Shown here piece by piece: positions 17,960-27,104 of a DNA stretch of 64,000 nt; positions within the stretch are counted from its first letter, which is position 1, and every line of letters begins with the position of its first letter. This DNA is from Ornithinibacillus bavariensis (GTDB lineage: Bacteria; Bacillota; Bacilli; Bacillales; Amphibacillaceae), in contig NZ_BORP01000001.1 of the NCBI RefSeq assembly GCF_018333235.1, positions 744,001-808,000 of the forward strand, given 5' to 3'. The translations under genes were made by a program, and so were the position numbers. A model generated the notes under the pieces. The model ran no database searches. It had not been told where the DNA came from and saw nothing but the letters and a program-made list of their open reading frames with translations.

Positions 17960-19525
17960 ATGAACGAAAAAATAATGAAATTTACAGATAAGGCAAAAAC
18001 CTTTTGGTCAAATCGATCAAAGGGTCAAAAGGGAATAATAATTGGTTCTTCGATTGCAGTTATTGTATTAATAGCAGTTATTTCATTATTTGCGACGAAA
18101 TCTAATTATGTACCATTATATAGAAATCTATCCGTGCAAGAGGTAGGGCAAATCAAGTCAGAATTAGACGCTAGAGGAATCCCGTATGAATTGCAAGATG
18201 CTGGGAAAACAATCTTAGTGCCAGATGAGCAAGCAGATAGCTTATTGGTTGACTTAGCGGTACAAGGTATTCCTGATAGTGGAAATATTGATTATTCCTT
18301 TTTTAGTAAAAATGCTTCTTGGGGTATAACGGATAATGAATTCAATGTAATGAAATTAGATGCGATGCAAACGGAGTTAGCAAACTTAATTAAACGCATT
18401 GATGGAATTAATGATGCAACCGTAATGATAACAATGCCGAAGGAACCAGTTTTCGTAAGTGAATCAACACAGCCAACAAGTGCTGCCATTATGATAGAGA
18501 CTGCACCCGGATATAAATTCCAGGGGAATCAAATCAATGCTCTATACCAATTAGTATCTAAGGCGGTTCCGAACTTAGAACCAGAGAACATTAGTATTAT
18601 GAATCAATACTTTGAATACTATGACCAAAACGCACAAAATGCTTCTGGATATGAAGATGCCTATGCATACCAACAAACTGTCAAGCAGGATATTGAACGT
18701 GATATTCAAAGAAGACTGCAGCAAATGCTTGGTACGATGGTAGGAATGAATAATGTGATTGTTTCCGTGACAGCAGATGTTGATTTCACAAAAGAAAATC
18801 GTGTGGAAGAAATCATTGAGCCGGTTGACCCCGAAAGTATGGAGGGTTTACCAGTTAGTGTGGAAACAATTCGTGAAACGTATACTGGTAATGGAGCTGC
18901 AGCTGGCGGGATAGCTGGTGCAGGTGATGAGGATATTGCTAATTATCCAGGTGGAGAAGAAGGCGACAACGGTGAATATGAATATGTTAAAGAAACTGTA
19001 AATAATGAATTTAATCGTATTCATAAAGAAATAGCAGAGGCACCTTATAAGGTTCGCGACTTAGGAATACAGGTTGCTGTAAATAAAAATGACTTAGATG
19101 CGCAACAGCAAATGACAGTAGAACAAGGAATTACCTCTATCTTAAATTCGATTATCACAACTTCAATTGATGGACAGGATGGAGAGGTTATTCCTGATGA
19201 AAAAACATCGATTGTATTCCAAGAATTCAATGGAAGTAATGCCTTACAGAAAGAACCAGGATTTAAAATCCCGCTATGGCTATACATTGTTGGTGGGCTC
19301 TTGCTACTAGTAATTGTCATCTTAATTATTCTGCTCATGGTTAGAAAGCCAAAAGTAGATGAAGAAATTGAAGAAGATTATATAGATACTTCAACGGAAA
19401 CAGTTCCTGATATTGAAGTGGAAGATAATGACATGATACAGCGTAAGAAACAATTAGAAAAACTAGCGAAAGATAAACCAGAAGAATTTGCGAAATTACT
19501 TCGTGGCTGGATTGGAGAAGATTAG
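17960..19525 (+). CDS. fliF: Flagellar MS-ring protein FliF
   Basis: FliF forms the membrane-embedded MS ring that houses the export apparatus and anchors FliG. It is 521 residues from ATG 17960, placed just after GGGGGAG. An upstream in-frame start at 17900 lacks a binding site. Membrane segments lie at about 26-47 (GIIIGSSIAVIVLIAVISLF) and near 440-463 (LYIVGGLLLLVIVILIILLM). The periplasmic part carries two ring-building YscJ/FliF domains. The acidic C-terminus ending LLRGWIGED is the usual FliG-binding tail. Confidence 0.96.
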   Translation: MNEKIMKFTDKAKTFWSNRSKGQKGIIIGSSIAVIVLIAVISLFATKSNYVPLYRNLSVQEVGQIKSELDARGIPYELQDAGKTILVPDEQADSLLVDLAVQGIPDSGNIDYSFFSKNASWGITDNEFNVMKLDAMQTELANLIKRIDGINDATVMITMPKEPVFVSESTQPTSAAIMIETAPGYKFQGNQINALYQLVSKAVPNLEPENISIMNQYFEYYDQNAQNASGYEDAYAYQQTVKQDIERDIQRRLQQMLGTMVGMNNVIVSVTADVDFTKENRVEEIIEPVDPESMEGLPVSVETIRETYTGNGAAAGGIAGAGDEDIANYPGGEEGDNGEYEYVKETVNNEFNRIHKEIAEAPYKVRDLGIQVAVNKNDLDAQQQMTVEQGITSILNSIITTSIDGQDGEVIPDEKTSIVFQEFNGSNALQKEPGFKIPLWLYIVGGLLLLVIVILIILLMVRKPKVDEEIEEDYIDTSTETVPDIEVEDNDMIQRKKQLEKLAKDKPEEFAKLLRGWIGED

Positions 19526-19537
19526 GGAGGTAGTAAA

Positions 19538-20551
19538 GTGGCTAGGCAACAAACAAAGTTAACAGGTAGACAAAAAGCAGCTATTCTCTTAATCTCTCTA
19601 GGGCCAGATGTTTCCGCTCAAGTATATAAGCATCTAACTGAAGAAGAGATTGAGAAGCTCAGTCTAGAAATTTCATCTGTTAAAAAAGTAGATACAGGTA
19701 TGAAGGAAGAGGTAGTTGATCAATTTCATCAAATTGCTCTTGCACAAGACTATATATCACAAGGCGGTATAGGTTATGCTAAAACAGTTTTAGAAAAAGC
19801 GTTTGGTGAACAGGAAGCAAATAATATCATTAATCGACTGACATCCTCTTTACAGGTCAGGCCATTTGATTTTGCTCGAAAAGCTGATCCGCAGCAAGTA
19901 TTGAATTATATTCAGAGTGAGCATCCACAAACGATTGCACTAGTTTTATCTTATTTAGACCCTGAACAAGCAGGTCAAATTTTATCTGCCCTACCTCAGG
20001 AAATGCAAGCTGATATCGCTAAAAGAATAGCTACAATGGATTCAACTTCACCAGAAATTATTAGTCAGGTGGAAGAGGTGCTTGAGCGAAATATTTCATC
20101 ATCCTTTACAGAAGACTATACGCAAACTGGTGGTATTCAAGCTGTTGTAGAAGTGCTTAACGGTGTTGACCGAAGCACAGAGCGAACTATTTTGGATGCA
20201 TTAGAAATACAGGATCCAGAGCTTGCAGATGAAATTAAAAAGCGGATGTTTGTATTTGAGGATATTGTTATTCTGGATAATCGGGCAATACAACGAGTTA
20301 TTCGTGAAGTCGAAAATGAAGATTTACGTCTAGCACTTAAGGTAGCAAGTGAAGAAGTGAAGGAAATTGTTTTCAAAAATATGTCACAACGCATGGCTGA
20401 AACCTTTAAGGAAGAAATGGAATATATGGGTCCTGTTAGGTTGCGTGATGTAGAGGAAGCCCAGACTCGAATCGTAGCTTCGATAAGAAGATTAGAGGAC
20501 ATTGGCGAGATTGTAATAGCTCGTGGTGGAGGAGACGATATCATTGTTTAG
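19538..20551 (+). CDS. fliG: Flagellar motor switch protein FliG
   Basis: FliG transmits torque from the stator to the rotor and takes part in switching. It is 337 residues. The N-terminal domain binds FliF. The middle domain contains the EHPQTIALVLSYLDPEQAG motif (about 129-147). The C-terminal domain carries charged residues on the torque helix near 280-300. The start is GTG with GGGAGG upstream. The fliH start lies inside its last codons. Confidence 0.97.
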   Translation: MARQQTKLTGRQKAAILLISLGPDVSAQVYKHLTEEEIEKLSLEISSVKKVDTGMKEEVVDQFHQIALAQDYISQGGIGYAKTVLEKAFGEQEANNIINRLTSSLQVRPFDFARKADPQQVLNYIQSEHPQTIALVLSYLDPEQAGQILSALPQEMQADIAKRIATMDSTSPEIISQVEEVLERNISSSFTEDYTQTGGIQAVVEVLNGVDRSTERTILDALEIQDPELADEIKKRMFVFEDIVILDNRAIQRVIREVENEDLRLALKVASEEVKEIVFKNMSQRMAETFKEEMEYMGPVRLRDVEEAQTRIVASIRRLEDIGEIVIARGGGDDIIV

Positions 20552-21278
20552 TTCCGAACCCCAATCGAAACGTATAATTCAGCTTAAACCGATTCAGCGT
20601 CCAATTCAGGATAATGCTGATGATACGCTACTTCAATCAAAGTTGGCCCAGCTTGAGGGTGCGAAAGAGGAACTTGAATTAGTTCAACAACAGCAATTAA
20701 AAGTTCTTGAAGAGACAGAGAAACAAATCGAAGAGCAGCGTGAAAATTGGGAACAAGAAAAATTAGCTCTAATTGAACAGGCTAATGAAGCGGGTTATCA
20801 AGCGGGATTTGAGCAAGGGAAAGCAGAAAGTCTTTTCCAATTTAAACAATTAATCGAACAAGCTAATTCTATTATTCTAGCAACTAAAAAGGACTATGAA
20901 GCCACTTTGGAAAAAAGTGAAGAATCGATGCTTATGCTAGCAATTAAAGTGGCAGAGAAGATTATGAAACAAAAGCTTAGCGAGGAGCCAGAATCATTTT
21001 TACCCATTGTCAAGGATGCGATTCAAGCCATAAAGGATCAACGAGTTCTTTCTATATACCTTAGCCCTTCTAATTATGAATTTGTACTTGCTCAAAAGAG
21101 TGAGCTGGAAAGGGTTCTTGATTCGAGTGCTGAACTGTCAATTTTAGTCAATGAAAGCCTTCAAGATGGCAGTTGTGTGATAGAACATCCATTTGGGAGA
21201 ATCGATGCAAGCATTGACACACAGTTAAGTCAAGTTAAACAAGTATTATATGAACTTGTAATGGAGCAGGGAGAATGA
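20544..21278 (+). CDS. fliH: Flagellar export regulator FliH
   Basis: FliH binds and restrains the export ATPase FliI and links it to the C ring. It is about 244 residues from TTG 20544, which has GGAGGAG nine bases upstream and overlaps the fliG stop by 8 bases. An in-frame GTG at 20523 is an alternative start. The middle (about 30-110) is a long Glu/Gln-rich coiled coil ending in AGYQAGFEQGKAE, part of the family GxxxG region. The C-terminus resembles V-ATPase subunit E. It is coupled to fliI by an ATGA overlap. Confidence 0.93.
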   Translation: MFSSEPQSKRIIQLKPIQRPIQDNADDTLLQSKLAQLEGAKEELELVQQQQLKVLEETEKQIEEQRENWEQEKLALIEQANEAGYQAGFEQGKAESLFQFKQLIEQANSIILATKKDYEATLEKSEESMLMLAIKVAEKIMKQKLSEEPESFLPIVKDAIQAIKDQRVLSIYLSPSNYEFVLAQKSELERVLDSSAELSILVNESLQDGSCVIEHPFGRIDASIDTQLSQVKQVLYELVMEQGE

Positions 21279-22594
21279 AGCTATCAATTTACCAAACAGT
21301 AATTGAAGAAGCAGATTTATACAAACGCTACGGAAAGGTTCAGCGCGTAATTGGTATCATGATTGAATCTATCGGCCCCGCAGCAAACATCGGAGAGGTC
21401 TGCTATATTCACTCTAGTATTAAAAACAACAGAAAGCCTGTTCTAGCAGAAGTTGTAGGATTTAATAATGAAAATATTATATTAATGCCCTATAACGAGG
21501 TGTCTGAAATTGGACCAGGCTGCTTAGTAGAGTCTACTGGGAAGCCATTAACTGTAAAAGTTGGTAGAGGTCTTATTGGTAAAGTAGTTGATTCTCTAGG
21601 AACTCCACTTGATGGCTCACCCTTACCAAAAGGCTTGACCAGCTATCTGACCGAACAATCACCACCAAATCCTATGTCTAGACCAACTATATCTGAACCA
21701 ATACAAGTCGGAGTTAAGGCAATAGATTCACTACTTACAGTTGGTAGAGGACAGCGAATCGGGTTATTTGCTGGTAGTGGTGTAGGAAAGAGTACATTAC
21801 TTGGCATGATTGCTAGAAACAGTAAAGCTGATATAAATGTCATTGCACTAATTGGTGAGCGGGGAAGAGAAGTAAATGAATTTATTGAAAAGGACTTAGG
21901 TCCTGAGGGGTTAGAAAAATCCATAGTTGTTGTAGCAACATCTGATCAACCTGCACTCATGAGAATTAAAGGAGCATATACCGCAACGGCAATTAGCGAG
22001 TACTTTCGTGATTTGGGCTATAACGTTAATCTCATGATGGATTCCGTAACGCGTGTGGCAATGGCACAACGAGAAATTGGTCTTGCAACTGGTGAGCCTC
22101 CAACGACAAAGGGATATACACCTTCTGTTTTTTCTGTTTTGCCAAAGCTTCTTGAACGAACAGGCACGAACAAGAATGGAACGATTACTGCGTTTTATAC
22201 GGTATTGGTTGATGGTGATGATATGAATGAACCAATTGCTGATACAGTAAGAGGTATTTTGGATGGTCACTTTGTAATGGATCGAAAATTAGCGGAGCAA
22301 GGGCAATATCCCGCTATTAACACGTTAAAATCCATTAGCAGGGTCATGAATCAGGTCGTTTCAGAAGAACAATTGAAATTAGCACAAGAAGTAAGGACTC
22401 TACTTGCTAAGTATGAGGAGAATAAGGATCTTATCCAGATTGGTGCTTACAAACGTGGCTCTGATAATGAAATTGATAAGGCGATTAAATATCATCCTCA
22501 AATAATGACATTTCTAAAGCAAAGCATTTATGAAAAATTAACATTTGAGGAAACAGTAGAAAAACTTAAGGATGTGCTAAATGGGGGTAATTGA
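21275..22594 (+). CDS. fliI: Flagellum-specific ATPase FliI
   Basis: This export ATPase, related to the F1 beta subunit, unfolds and delivers flagellar substrates. It is 439 residues. The P-loop is GSGVGKST at 167-174. The catalytic-glutamate region IALIGERGREVNEFIEKDLG and the Walker B segment NLMMDSVTRVAMAQREIG are present. Its start overlaps the fliH stop, and its stop overlaps the fliJ start, so fliH-fliI-fliJ are translated as a coupled set. Confidence 0.98.
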   Translation: MKLSIYQTVIEEADLYKRYGKVQRVIGIMIESIGPAANIGEVCYIHSSIKNNRKPVLAEVVGFNNENIILMPYNEVSEIGPGCLVESTGKPLTVKVGRGLIGKVVDSLGTPLDGSPLPKGLTSYLTEQSPPNPMSRPTISEPIQVGVKAIDSLLTVGRGQRIGLFAGSGVGKSTLLGMIARNSKADINVIALIGERGREVNEFIEKDLGPEGLEKSIVVVATSDQPALMRIKGAYTATAISEYFRDLGYNVNLMMDSVTRVAMAQREIGLATGEPPTTKGYTPSVFSVLPKLLERTGTNKNGTITAFYTVLVDGDDMNEPIADTVRGILDGHFVMDRKLAEQGQYPAINTLKSISRVMNQVVSEEQLKLAQEVRTLLAKYEENKDLIQIGAYKRGSDNEIDKAIKYHPQIMTFLKQSIYEKLTFEETVEKLKDVLNGGN

Positions 22595-23040
22595 TGATGG
22601 CAGGAACAGCTGTCTTATCAAAAATACTAGATATTAGAGAACGAGAGAAAAAAGATGCACAGATTGATTATTACAAAGCTGTTGATGTATTTGAGGATAT
22701 CGCAACGAAGCTTTTCAATCTATTACAAAAAAAAGAAGCAGCTGAGGCAGCCTATGAAGAAGCTCTTCTTTCTAGTATGCATCTTGATTTTATTCAAGAT
22801 CAGCTAACATACATAGATACCTTAACGAAACGGATTGATGAGCTACAGAAACAAGTACAACAGGCTCGTTCAATAATGGAATTTAAACAACAAAAACTTT
22901 CCGAAGCACATGTCGAAACAAAAAAGTTCGAAAAGATTATTGAAGTTCGTAACAACGAAGAGACAATAATGAGAAATAAAATGGAAGAATCCTTCATGAA
23001 TGAATTGTCTATTCAACAATATCTTAGTCACAAAAAATAG
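22594..23040 (+). CDS. fliJ: Flagellar export chaperone FliJ
   Basis: A small coiled-coil protein that sits in the centre of the FliI hexamer and contacts FlhA. It is 148 residues and almost entirely helical with heptad patterns. The family signature is weak, so the call rests on size, coiled-coil character and position after fliI. ATG 22594 overlaps the fliI TGA; ATG 22597 directly after it is an alternative start. Confidence 0.92.
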   Translation: MMAGTAVLSKILDIREREKKDAQIDYYKAVDVFEDIATKLFNLLQKKEAAEAAYEEALLSSMHLDFIQDQLTYIDTLTKRIDELQKQVQQARSIMEFKQQKLSEAHVETKKFEKIIEVRNNEETIMRNKMEESFMNELSIQQYLSHKK

Positions 23041-23049
23041 GTGAGTACA

Positions 23050-23637
23050 ATGGCGAAAGAAAAAGCTTTAAATGAAAAAGAAAAAATGAATCCTTTTCTC
23101 TGGTTCCTTTTTGCTATCGTGATACCAGTGATAATTGCGATAACATTAACGGTTGTTGTGTTCGCTGTGGCTGGGGTAGATGTCGTAAGCTGGGCAAAGA
23201 ATACAGGTAATAATATACCAGTTCTTTCTTCGCTTATTACAACTGATGATGAGGCAAGAGAGAAAGCACAGCAAGAAAGTATAGAATCGAGACTAGACGC
23301 GAAGGATGCCGAAATAGAAAAGGTAAGTCAGGAGAAAAAGGAGCTTGAGGGAACCGTTGAGCAATTAAAGCAACAGATTACAAAGCTTGAAAGAGATCTT
23401 GATGCTGCACGTCAAAAACCTGGACAAGAAGACGATAAAAAAACCGTTAAACAAATTTCGAAATCCTTTACGAATATGAAAGGAAAACAGGCTGCTTTAA
23501 TATTGGAACAGCTCGAACCAGGAACTGCTTACGTCATATTAAGTGAAATGTCAACTGATGATCGTGGTTCCATTATGGAAAATATGTCCCCTCAAGTAGC
23601 AGCAGAAATTACTAAATTCTTTATTAATGCAAATTAA
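23050..23637 (+). CDS. ylxF: MotE/YlxF family flagellar protein
   Basis: A membrane protein of about 195 residues with an N-terminal transmembrane helix (about 18-41), a charged coiled coil (about 80-130) and a C-terminal MgtE-N-like domain (MKGKQAALILEQL...MSPQVAAEITKFF). This architecture is that of MotE/YlxF, encoded between fliJ and fliK in many Firmicutes and thought to help the export apparatus or stator. ATG 23050 follows AGGTGAG; an in-frame GTG at 23041 lies inside that site. Confidence 0.88.
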   Translation: MAKEKALNEKEKMNPFLWFLFAIVIPVIIAITLTVVVFAVAGVDVVSWAKNTGNNIPVLSSLITTDDEAREKAQQESIESRLDAKDAEIEKVSQEKKELEGTVEQLKQQITKLERDLDAARQKPGQEDDKKTVKQISKSFTNMKGKQAALILEQLEPGTAYVILSEMSTDDRGSIMENMSPQVAAEITKFFINAN

Positions 23638-23667
23638 GAATGGAAGTACTTGAAAGGAGGTGAAGAA

Positions 23668-24891
23668 ATGGACGCGGTGAGAATGTTAATGCAACCAACA
23701 GTATTAACTGGAGAAATTACAACTAAATCTCAAAAGACGGTTAATACTTTGGATGCAGGGCAAGAGGACGCATTATTTTCCTTTCTGTTAGCAAAAATGG
23801 GAACTGATAATCCGATTTTTTCTGACAACATCCCAAATCCTCTGAACTCATCAACTGAATCAGAAAGTGCTGAACTAAGCTTATTAGATTTATTTAAGAG
23901 CTTGAACTTAGATTCAGAGGAATTTATGAAGGTTGATGAAGATAAGATAGAGAATTATCTTCAATCCATTTTGGTGGAAAGTCCTATACAATTGAATCAG
24001 GAAGAGTATGCAAAACTTGGTCAACAATTAGTTGCTATATTAGCAAACTTTGAAGACTTACTATCAACTGCTCAAGCTTCTGAGGATATTAAGAAAATTG
24101 CTCCAAAAATTTTAGAGCTCTTACAACAATGGTCAATGATTGAGCAAAAAATGCTAAGTTCAAATACAGTTACTGATCAGGTAATAGAGAGTGAAGGAAC
24201 TAATGTAAAGGTTAATCAAGCATGGCATGATATTCTTCAAGCTTACCAAAAACGTACGAAACTAATGTCTAAACAGCAATTCCAAAGTGATGCCCAAGTG
24301 ACTACAAAGGATGTAGTAAAGTGGATTGAAAATGCTCTGAAGAATCAACCGTTATCTGATAAACCTATTGTGTCTGGAGAGATGAACTACCAGAATAATG
24401 GAGTGATGCATAAGTTAGAGCAATATGTCATCTATGTTAATCCGAATCAAAGTGGGCACACTGTTGAGCAACAGTTAATGGAACAATTTCAGCAAGTAAT
24501 TAAAACAAGTAAGTTTCTAGCGATGCCGAATGGGATAAATCAATTATCAATTGCGCTTAGACCAGAAAATCTTGGTGAGATGATGGTTCGTTTAACAGAA
24601 ATTAATGGTGAGATGACTGTTAAAATTGTTGTTTCAACTCAAGCTGCAAAAGAAATGCTTGAATCTAATATGCATCAATTAAGACATATGTTTTCACCAC
24701 AACAAGTCATTATTGAAAGACAAGATGTTACTGGTGGACAAGCCCAGAATCAGTCGAAAGAAGACAATGATCAACCATCATTTAATGAACAAGGACAAAG
24801 TAATTCTGACCAATCTAATCATCCAGAAAAGAATTCAAACGGGGAAGATTTTGAAGCTCGTCTAAGTGAATTGATTTATGAGAAAGTGTAG
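23668..24891 (+). CDS. fliK: Flagellar hook-length control protein FliK
   Basis: FliK measures hook length and triggers the FlhB substrate switch from hook to filament proteins. It is 407 residues. The N-terminal part is low in conservation. The C-terminal Flg_hook domain (about 275-360) has the typical INQLSIALRPENLGEMMVRL segment followed by VKIVVSTQAAKEML. The end is Gln/Ser/Asn-rich and likely flexible. ATG 23668 follows AAAGGAGGTG. Confidence 0.94.
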   Translation: MDAVRMLMQPTVLTGEITTKSQKTVNTLDAGQEDALFSFLLAKMGTDNPIFSDNIPNPLNSSTESESAELSLLDLFKSLNLDSEEFMKVDEDKIENYLQSILVESPIQLNQEEYAKLGQQLVAILANFEDLLSTAQASEDIKKIAPKILELLQQWSMIEQKMLSSNTVTDQVIESEGTNVKVNQAWHDILQAYQKRTKLMSKQQFQSDAQVTTKDVVKWIENALKNQPLSDKPIVSGEMNYQNNGVMHKLEQYVIYVNPNQSGHTVEQQLMEQFQQVIKTSKFLAMPNGINQLSIALRPENLGEMMVRLTEINGEMTVKIVVSTQAAKEMLESNMHQLRHMFSPQQVIIERQDVTGGQAQNQSKEDNDQPSFNEQGQSNSDQSNHPEKNSNGEDFEARLSELIYEKV

Positions 24892-24900
24892 GTGAATAAG

Positions 24901-25416
24901 TTGCCGGTAATTGATCCCACATTATATTTAAAGAATCAATCGAATACTCGAGTTCCAAGTAACGAACTTGGGAAGGATGAATTTTTGAAAATTTTAATGG
25001 TCCAATTACAAAACCAGGATCCAACTAATCCAATGGAGGATCGAGAATTTATATCTCAATTGGCTCAGTTTTCTTCTTTAGAACAAATGATGAATATGAC
25101 CAAATCTATTAATACACTTGTAGAAAACCAATTGATTTCGCCAATAGTTCAATATAGTCATATGATTGGTAAAATAGTAACCTATCAAAGCTTTGATATA
25201 GAAACTGGTGAAAGTTTAGGAAATAAGACAAGCAAGGTAATAGCAGTCAGCCAGCATCAAGGATATGCCGTTCTGGAATTGGAAAATGGTGAAAGGGTAT
25301 ATGCGGATGCCATTCTGGAGGTAAAAGCAATAGGGGAGTCTACTGAAGATCCTAAAGATCCTAAAGATCCTGAAGCTCCTGAAACTCCTGAGGATTCTGA
25401 ATCCGCTATAGAGTAA
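24901..25416 (+). CDS. flgD: Flagellar hook capping protein FlgD
   Basis: FlgD caps the growing hook and is needed for FlgE polymerisation. It is about 171 residues from TTG 24901, which follows AGGTGA by 5 bases; GTG 24892 directly after the fliK stop is an alternative start. The N-terminal motif ILMVQLQNQDPTNPMEDREF is the family signature. The last 25 residues are a Pro/Asp/Glu repeat (EDPKDPKDPEAPETPED) encoded by a near-tandem run of GATCCTAAA-like units. That tail is unusual. Confidence 0.94.
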   Translation: MPVIDPTLYLKNQSNTRVPSNELGKDEFLKILMVQLQNQDPTNPMEDREFISQLAQFSSLEQMMNMTKSINTLVENQLISPIVQYSHMIGKIVTYQSFDIETGESLGNKTSKVIAVSQHQGYAVLELENGERVYADAILEVKAIGESTEDPKDPKDPEAPETPEDSESAIE

Positions 25417-25445
25417 TATGGTCTACAACAAAGGAAGTGAGCGTT

Positions 25446-25820
25446 ATGGATCATCGTATTCATCAGGTACCAAGACAGTATGCCTTACAATTTCCTAGCA
25501 TTAAAAAGCCAAAGTCAACGGAATCCGGTCTTGACTTTAAAACAGTTCTCAAGGAACAGCAGGAACTTAAAATAAGCAAGCATGCGAATGAAAGACTTCA
25601 AGAAAGAAATATTCAATTAAACGACAGACAATGGCAATTGATTAATGACAAGGTGTCTGAGGCAAAAGAAAAGGGAATAACGGATTCTCTTGTTGTGATG
25701 AACAATGCTGCCTTGGTAGTAAGCACAAGAAATAATACGGTTGTGACAGCTATGAATTTGGAAGAAGCATCCAATAGAATTTTTACAAACATTAATGGAA
25801 CTATTTTAATAAATGATTAG
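25446..25820 (+). CDS. TIGR02530-type flagellar operon protein
   Basis: A 124-residue protein found between flgD and flgE in many Firmicutes, known as the TIGR02530 flagellar operon family. Typical parts are KISKHANERLQERNI (about 51-65) and the C-terminal ALVVSTRNNTVVTAM. It has no signal peptide or membrane segment. The biochemical role is unknown; a part in hook or rod assembly is inferred from its location. ATG 25446 follows GGAAGTGAG. Confidence 0.88.
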   Translation: MDHRIHQVPRQYALQFPSIKKPKSTESGLDFKTVLKEQQELKISKHANERLQERNIQLNDRQWQLINDKVSEAKEKGITDSLVVMNNAALVVSTRNNTVVTAMNLEEASNRIFTNINGTILIND

Positions 25821-25828
25821 GCTGGACC

Positions 25829-25846
25829 CTTATGGGAAGCCATAAG
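25829..25846 (+). other. Short hairpin between the TIGR02530 gene and flgE
   Basis: CTTATGG pairs with CCATAAG around GAAG. There is no T run, so it is not a terminator. It may protect or process the operon mRNA. Confidence 0.35.
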
Positions 25847-25897
25847 CTGTTGACTGATTGATACAGCTATATAACCAATTAAAAGGGGAGAAAAAAT

Positions 25898-27043
25898 ATG
25901 TTACGTTCAATGTACGCTGGTATTTCAGGAATGAAAAACTTCCAAACTAAATTAGATGTTATTGGTAACAATATCGCAAACGTGAATACAGCTGGATTTA
26001 AAAAAGGCCGTGTGACGTTTCAAGATATGATGAGCCAGATGACACATGGAGCTCAGGCACCCACTGTTGGCATCAATGGGAATTTAATTCGAGGTGGAGT
26101 TAATCCAGCTCAAGTTGGCTTAGGCTCACAATTAGGTTCAATTGACAATATACACACACAAGGGTTTCGGCAAACAACGAATAATCCATTAGACTTTGCA
26201 CTTGAAGGAGATGGCATGTTCGTACTTGCTACCGATCTTGTTCCGGGTGATTTACAAAATTCAAACGTTGCATACACTCGTGCAGGTAATTTTTATCTTG
26301 ATGAAGATGGTAGGATTGTTAATCCTCAAGGGTTATATCTTATGGGATTTACCAAGGTGGAAAGTAATGCAACTCAATATAATGCTAAAGATGCTAATGG
26401 AAATGAAATTTCTATTACCACAGTAAATGGTGAAACTACTGTACAGTATGTTGATAGCAATGGAGAAGTCGTTACTGAAACAGGAGTGACTGTCACTGAT
26501 AATGGTACAACGAGAACATATACATTACCATCAGATGGTACAACAATTACGCTTGATGGGACAAGTATTGTTAGTATAACAGGAGGCTCTGGCACGGTTG
26601 ATTTTGATGCACCTGCAGACTACACTACCTCTAATATCCCGGTAGACAGCATTAATACAACCGGACAGGTAGGTACTATCCAAATTCCAGAAAACGCTCA
26701 AAGCTTTAGTATTCAAGCGAATGGAATTGTAAATTATGTTGATGAAAATGGAAATACACGGATTGCTGGGCAAATTGCGCTAGCAAACTTTTCAAACCCT
26801 GCTGGTCTTCAAAAGGCTGGTAGTAACCTATTTTTAAATAGTACAAACGCAGGCTACACCGGTCTTATTTTCCCTGAATCAGAAGGTGCTTCAATTGTCA
26901 GTGGCGCACTTGAAATGTCTAATGTTGACCTATCAGAAGAGTTCACTGAAATGATTACAGCTCAACGTGGTTTCCAAGCGAACACTCGTATTATTACTAC
27001 ATCAGATGAGATTTTACAAGAACTAGTAAACTTAAAACGATAA
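25898..27043 (+). CDS. flgE: Flagellar hook protein FlgE
   Basis: FlgE polymerises into the flagellar hook. The protein is 381 residues. The N-terminal rod/hook motif MYAGISGMKNFQTKLDVIGNNIANVNTAGFKK is split over residues 4-35, and the C-terminal motif is SNVDLSEEFTEMITAQRGFQANTRI. The middle (about 150-245) is a Thr/Gly/Val/Asp-rich surface domain with repeat-like pieces, which makes it over 100 residues longer than the B. subtilis hook protein as I recall it. The ATG has AAAGGGGAG upstream. Confidence 0.95.
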   Translation: MLRSMYAGISGMKNFQTKLDVIGNNIANVNTAGFKKGRVTFQDMMSQMTHGAQAPTVGINGNLIRGGVNPAQVGLGSQLGSIDNIHTQGFRQTTNNPLDFALEGDGMFVLATDLVPGDLQNSNVAYTRAGNFYLDEDGRIVNPQGLYLMGFTKVESNATQYNAKDANGNEISITTVNGETTVQYVDSNGEVVTETGVTVTDNGTTRTYTLPSDGTTITLDGTSIVSITGGSGTVDFDAPADYTTSNIPVDSINTTGQVGTIQIPENAQSFSIQANGIVNYVDENGNTRIAGQIALANFSNPAGLQKAGSNLFLNSTNAGYTGLIFPESEGASIVSGALEMSNVDLSEEFTEMITAQRGFQANTRIITTSDEILQELVNLKR

Positions 27044-27054
27044 TAGGGAGGTAG

Positions 27055-27097
27055 GATGATGTCTCATAGGGGGATAAGCCTTCTATGAGACATCATC
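27055..27097 (+). promoter_or_regulatory. Perfect 15-bp hairpin between flgE and swrD
   Basis: GATGATGTCTCATAG (27055-27069) is perfectly complementary to CTATGAGACATCATC (27083-27097) across a 13-base loop. There is no T run after it, so it is not a standard terminator. It sits just upstream of the swrD start and overlaps a small open reading frame. Confidence 0.85.
27056..27088 (+). CDS. Putative 10-codon leader peptide upstream of swrD
   Basis: GGGAGG is followed 4 and 7 bases later by ATG ATG, and the frame reads [10 protein letters not shown] before TGA. The stop ends 16 bases before the swrD ATG. The peptide lies entirely within the hairpin. Since swrD has no clear ribosome-binding site of its own, a coupling role is possible. 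Translation is not proven. Confidence 0.4.
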   Translation: MMSHRGISLL

Positions 27098-27104
27098 TGA
27101 TACC

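Noticed and set aside
25860-25897. A regulated attenuator before flgE.
   Set aside because: The hairpin here is short, has no T run and no alternative pairing that I can see.
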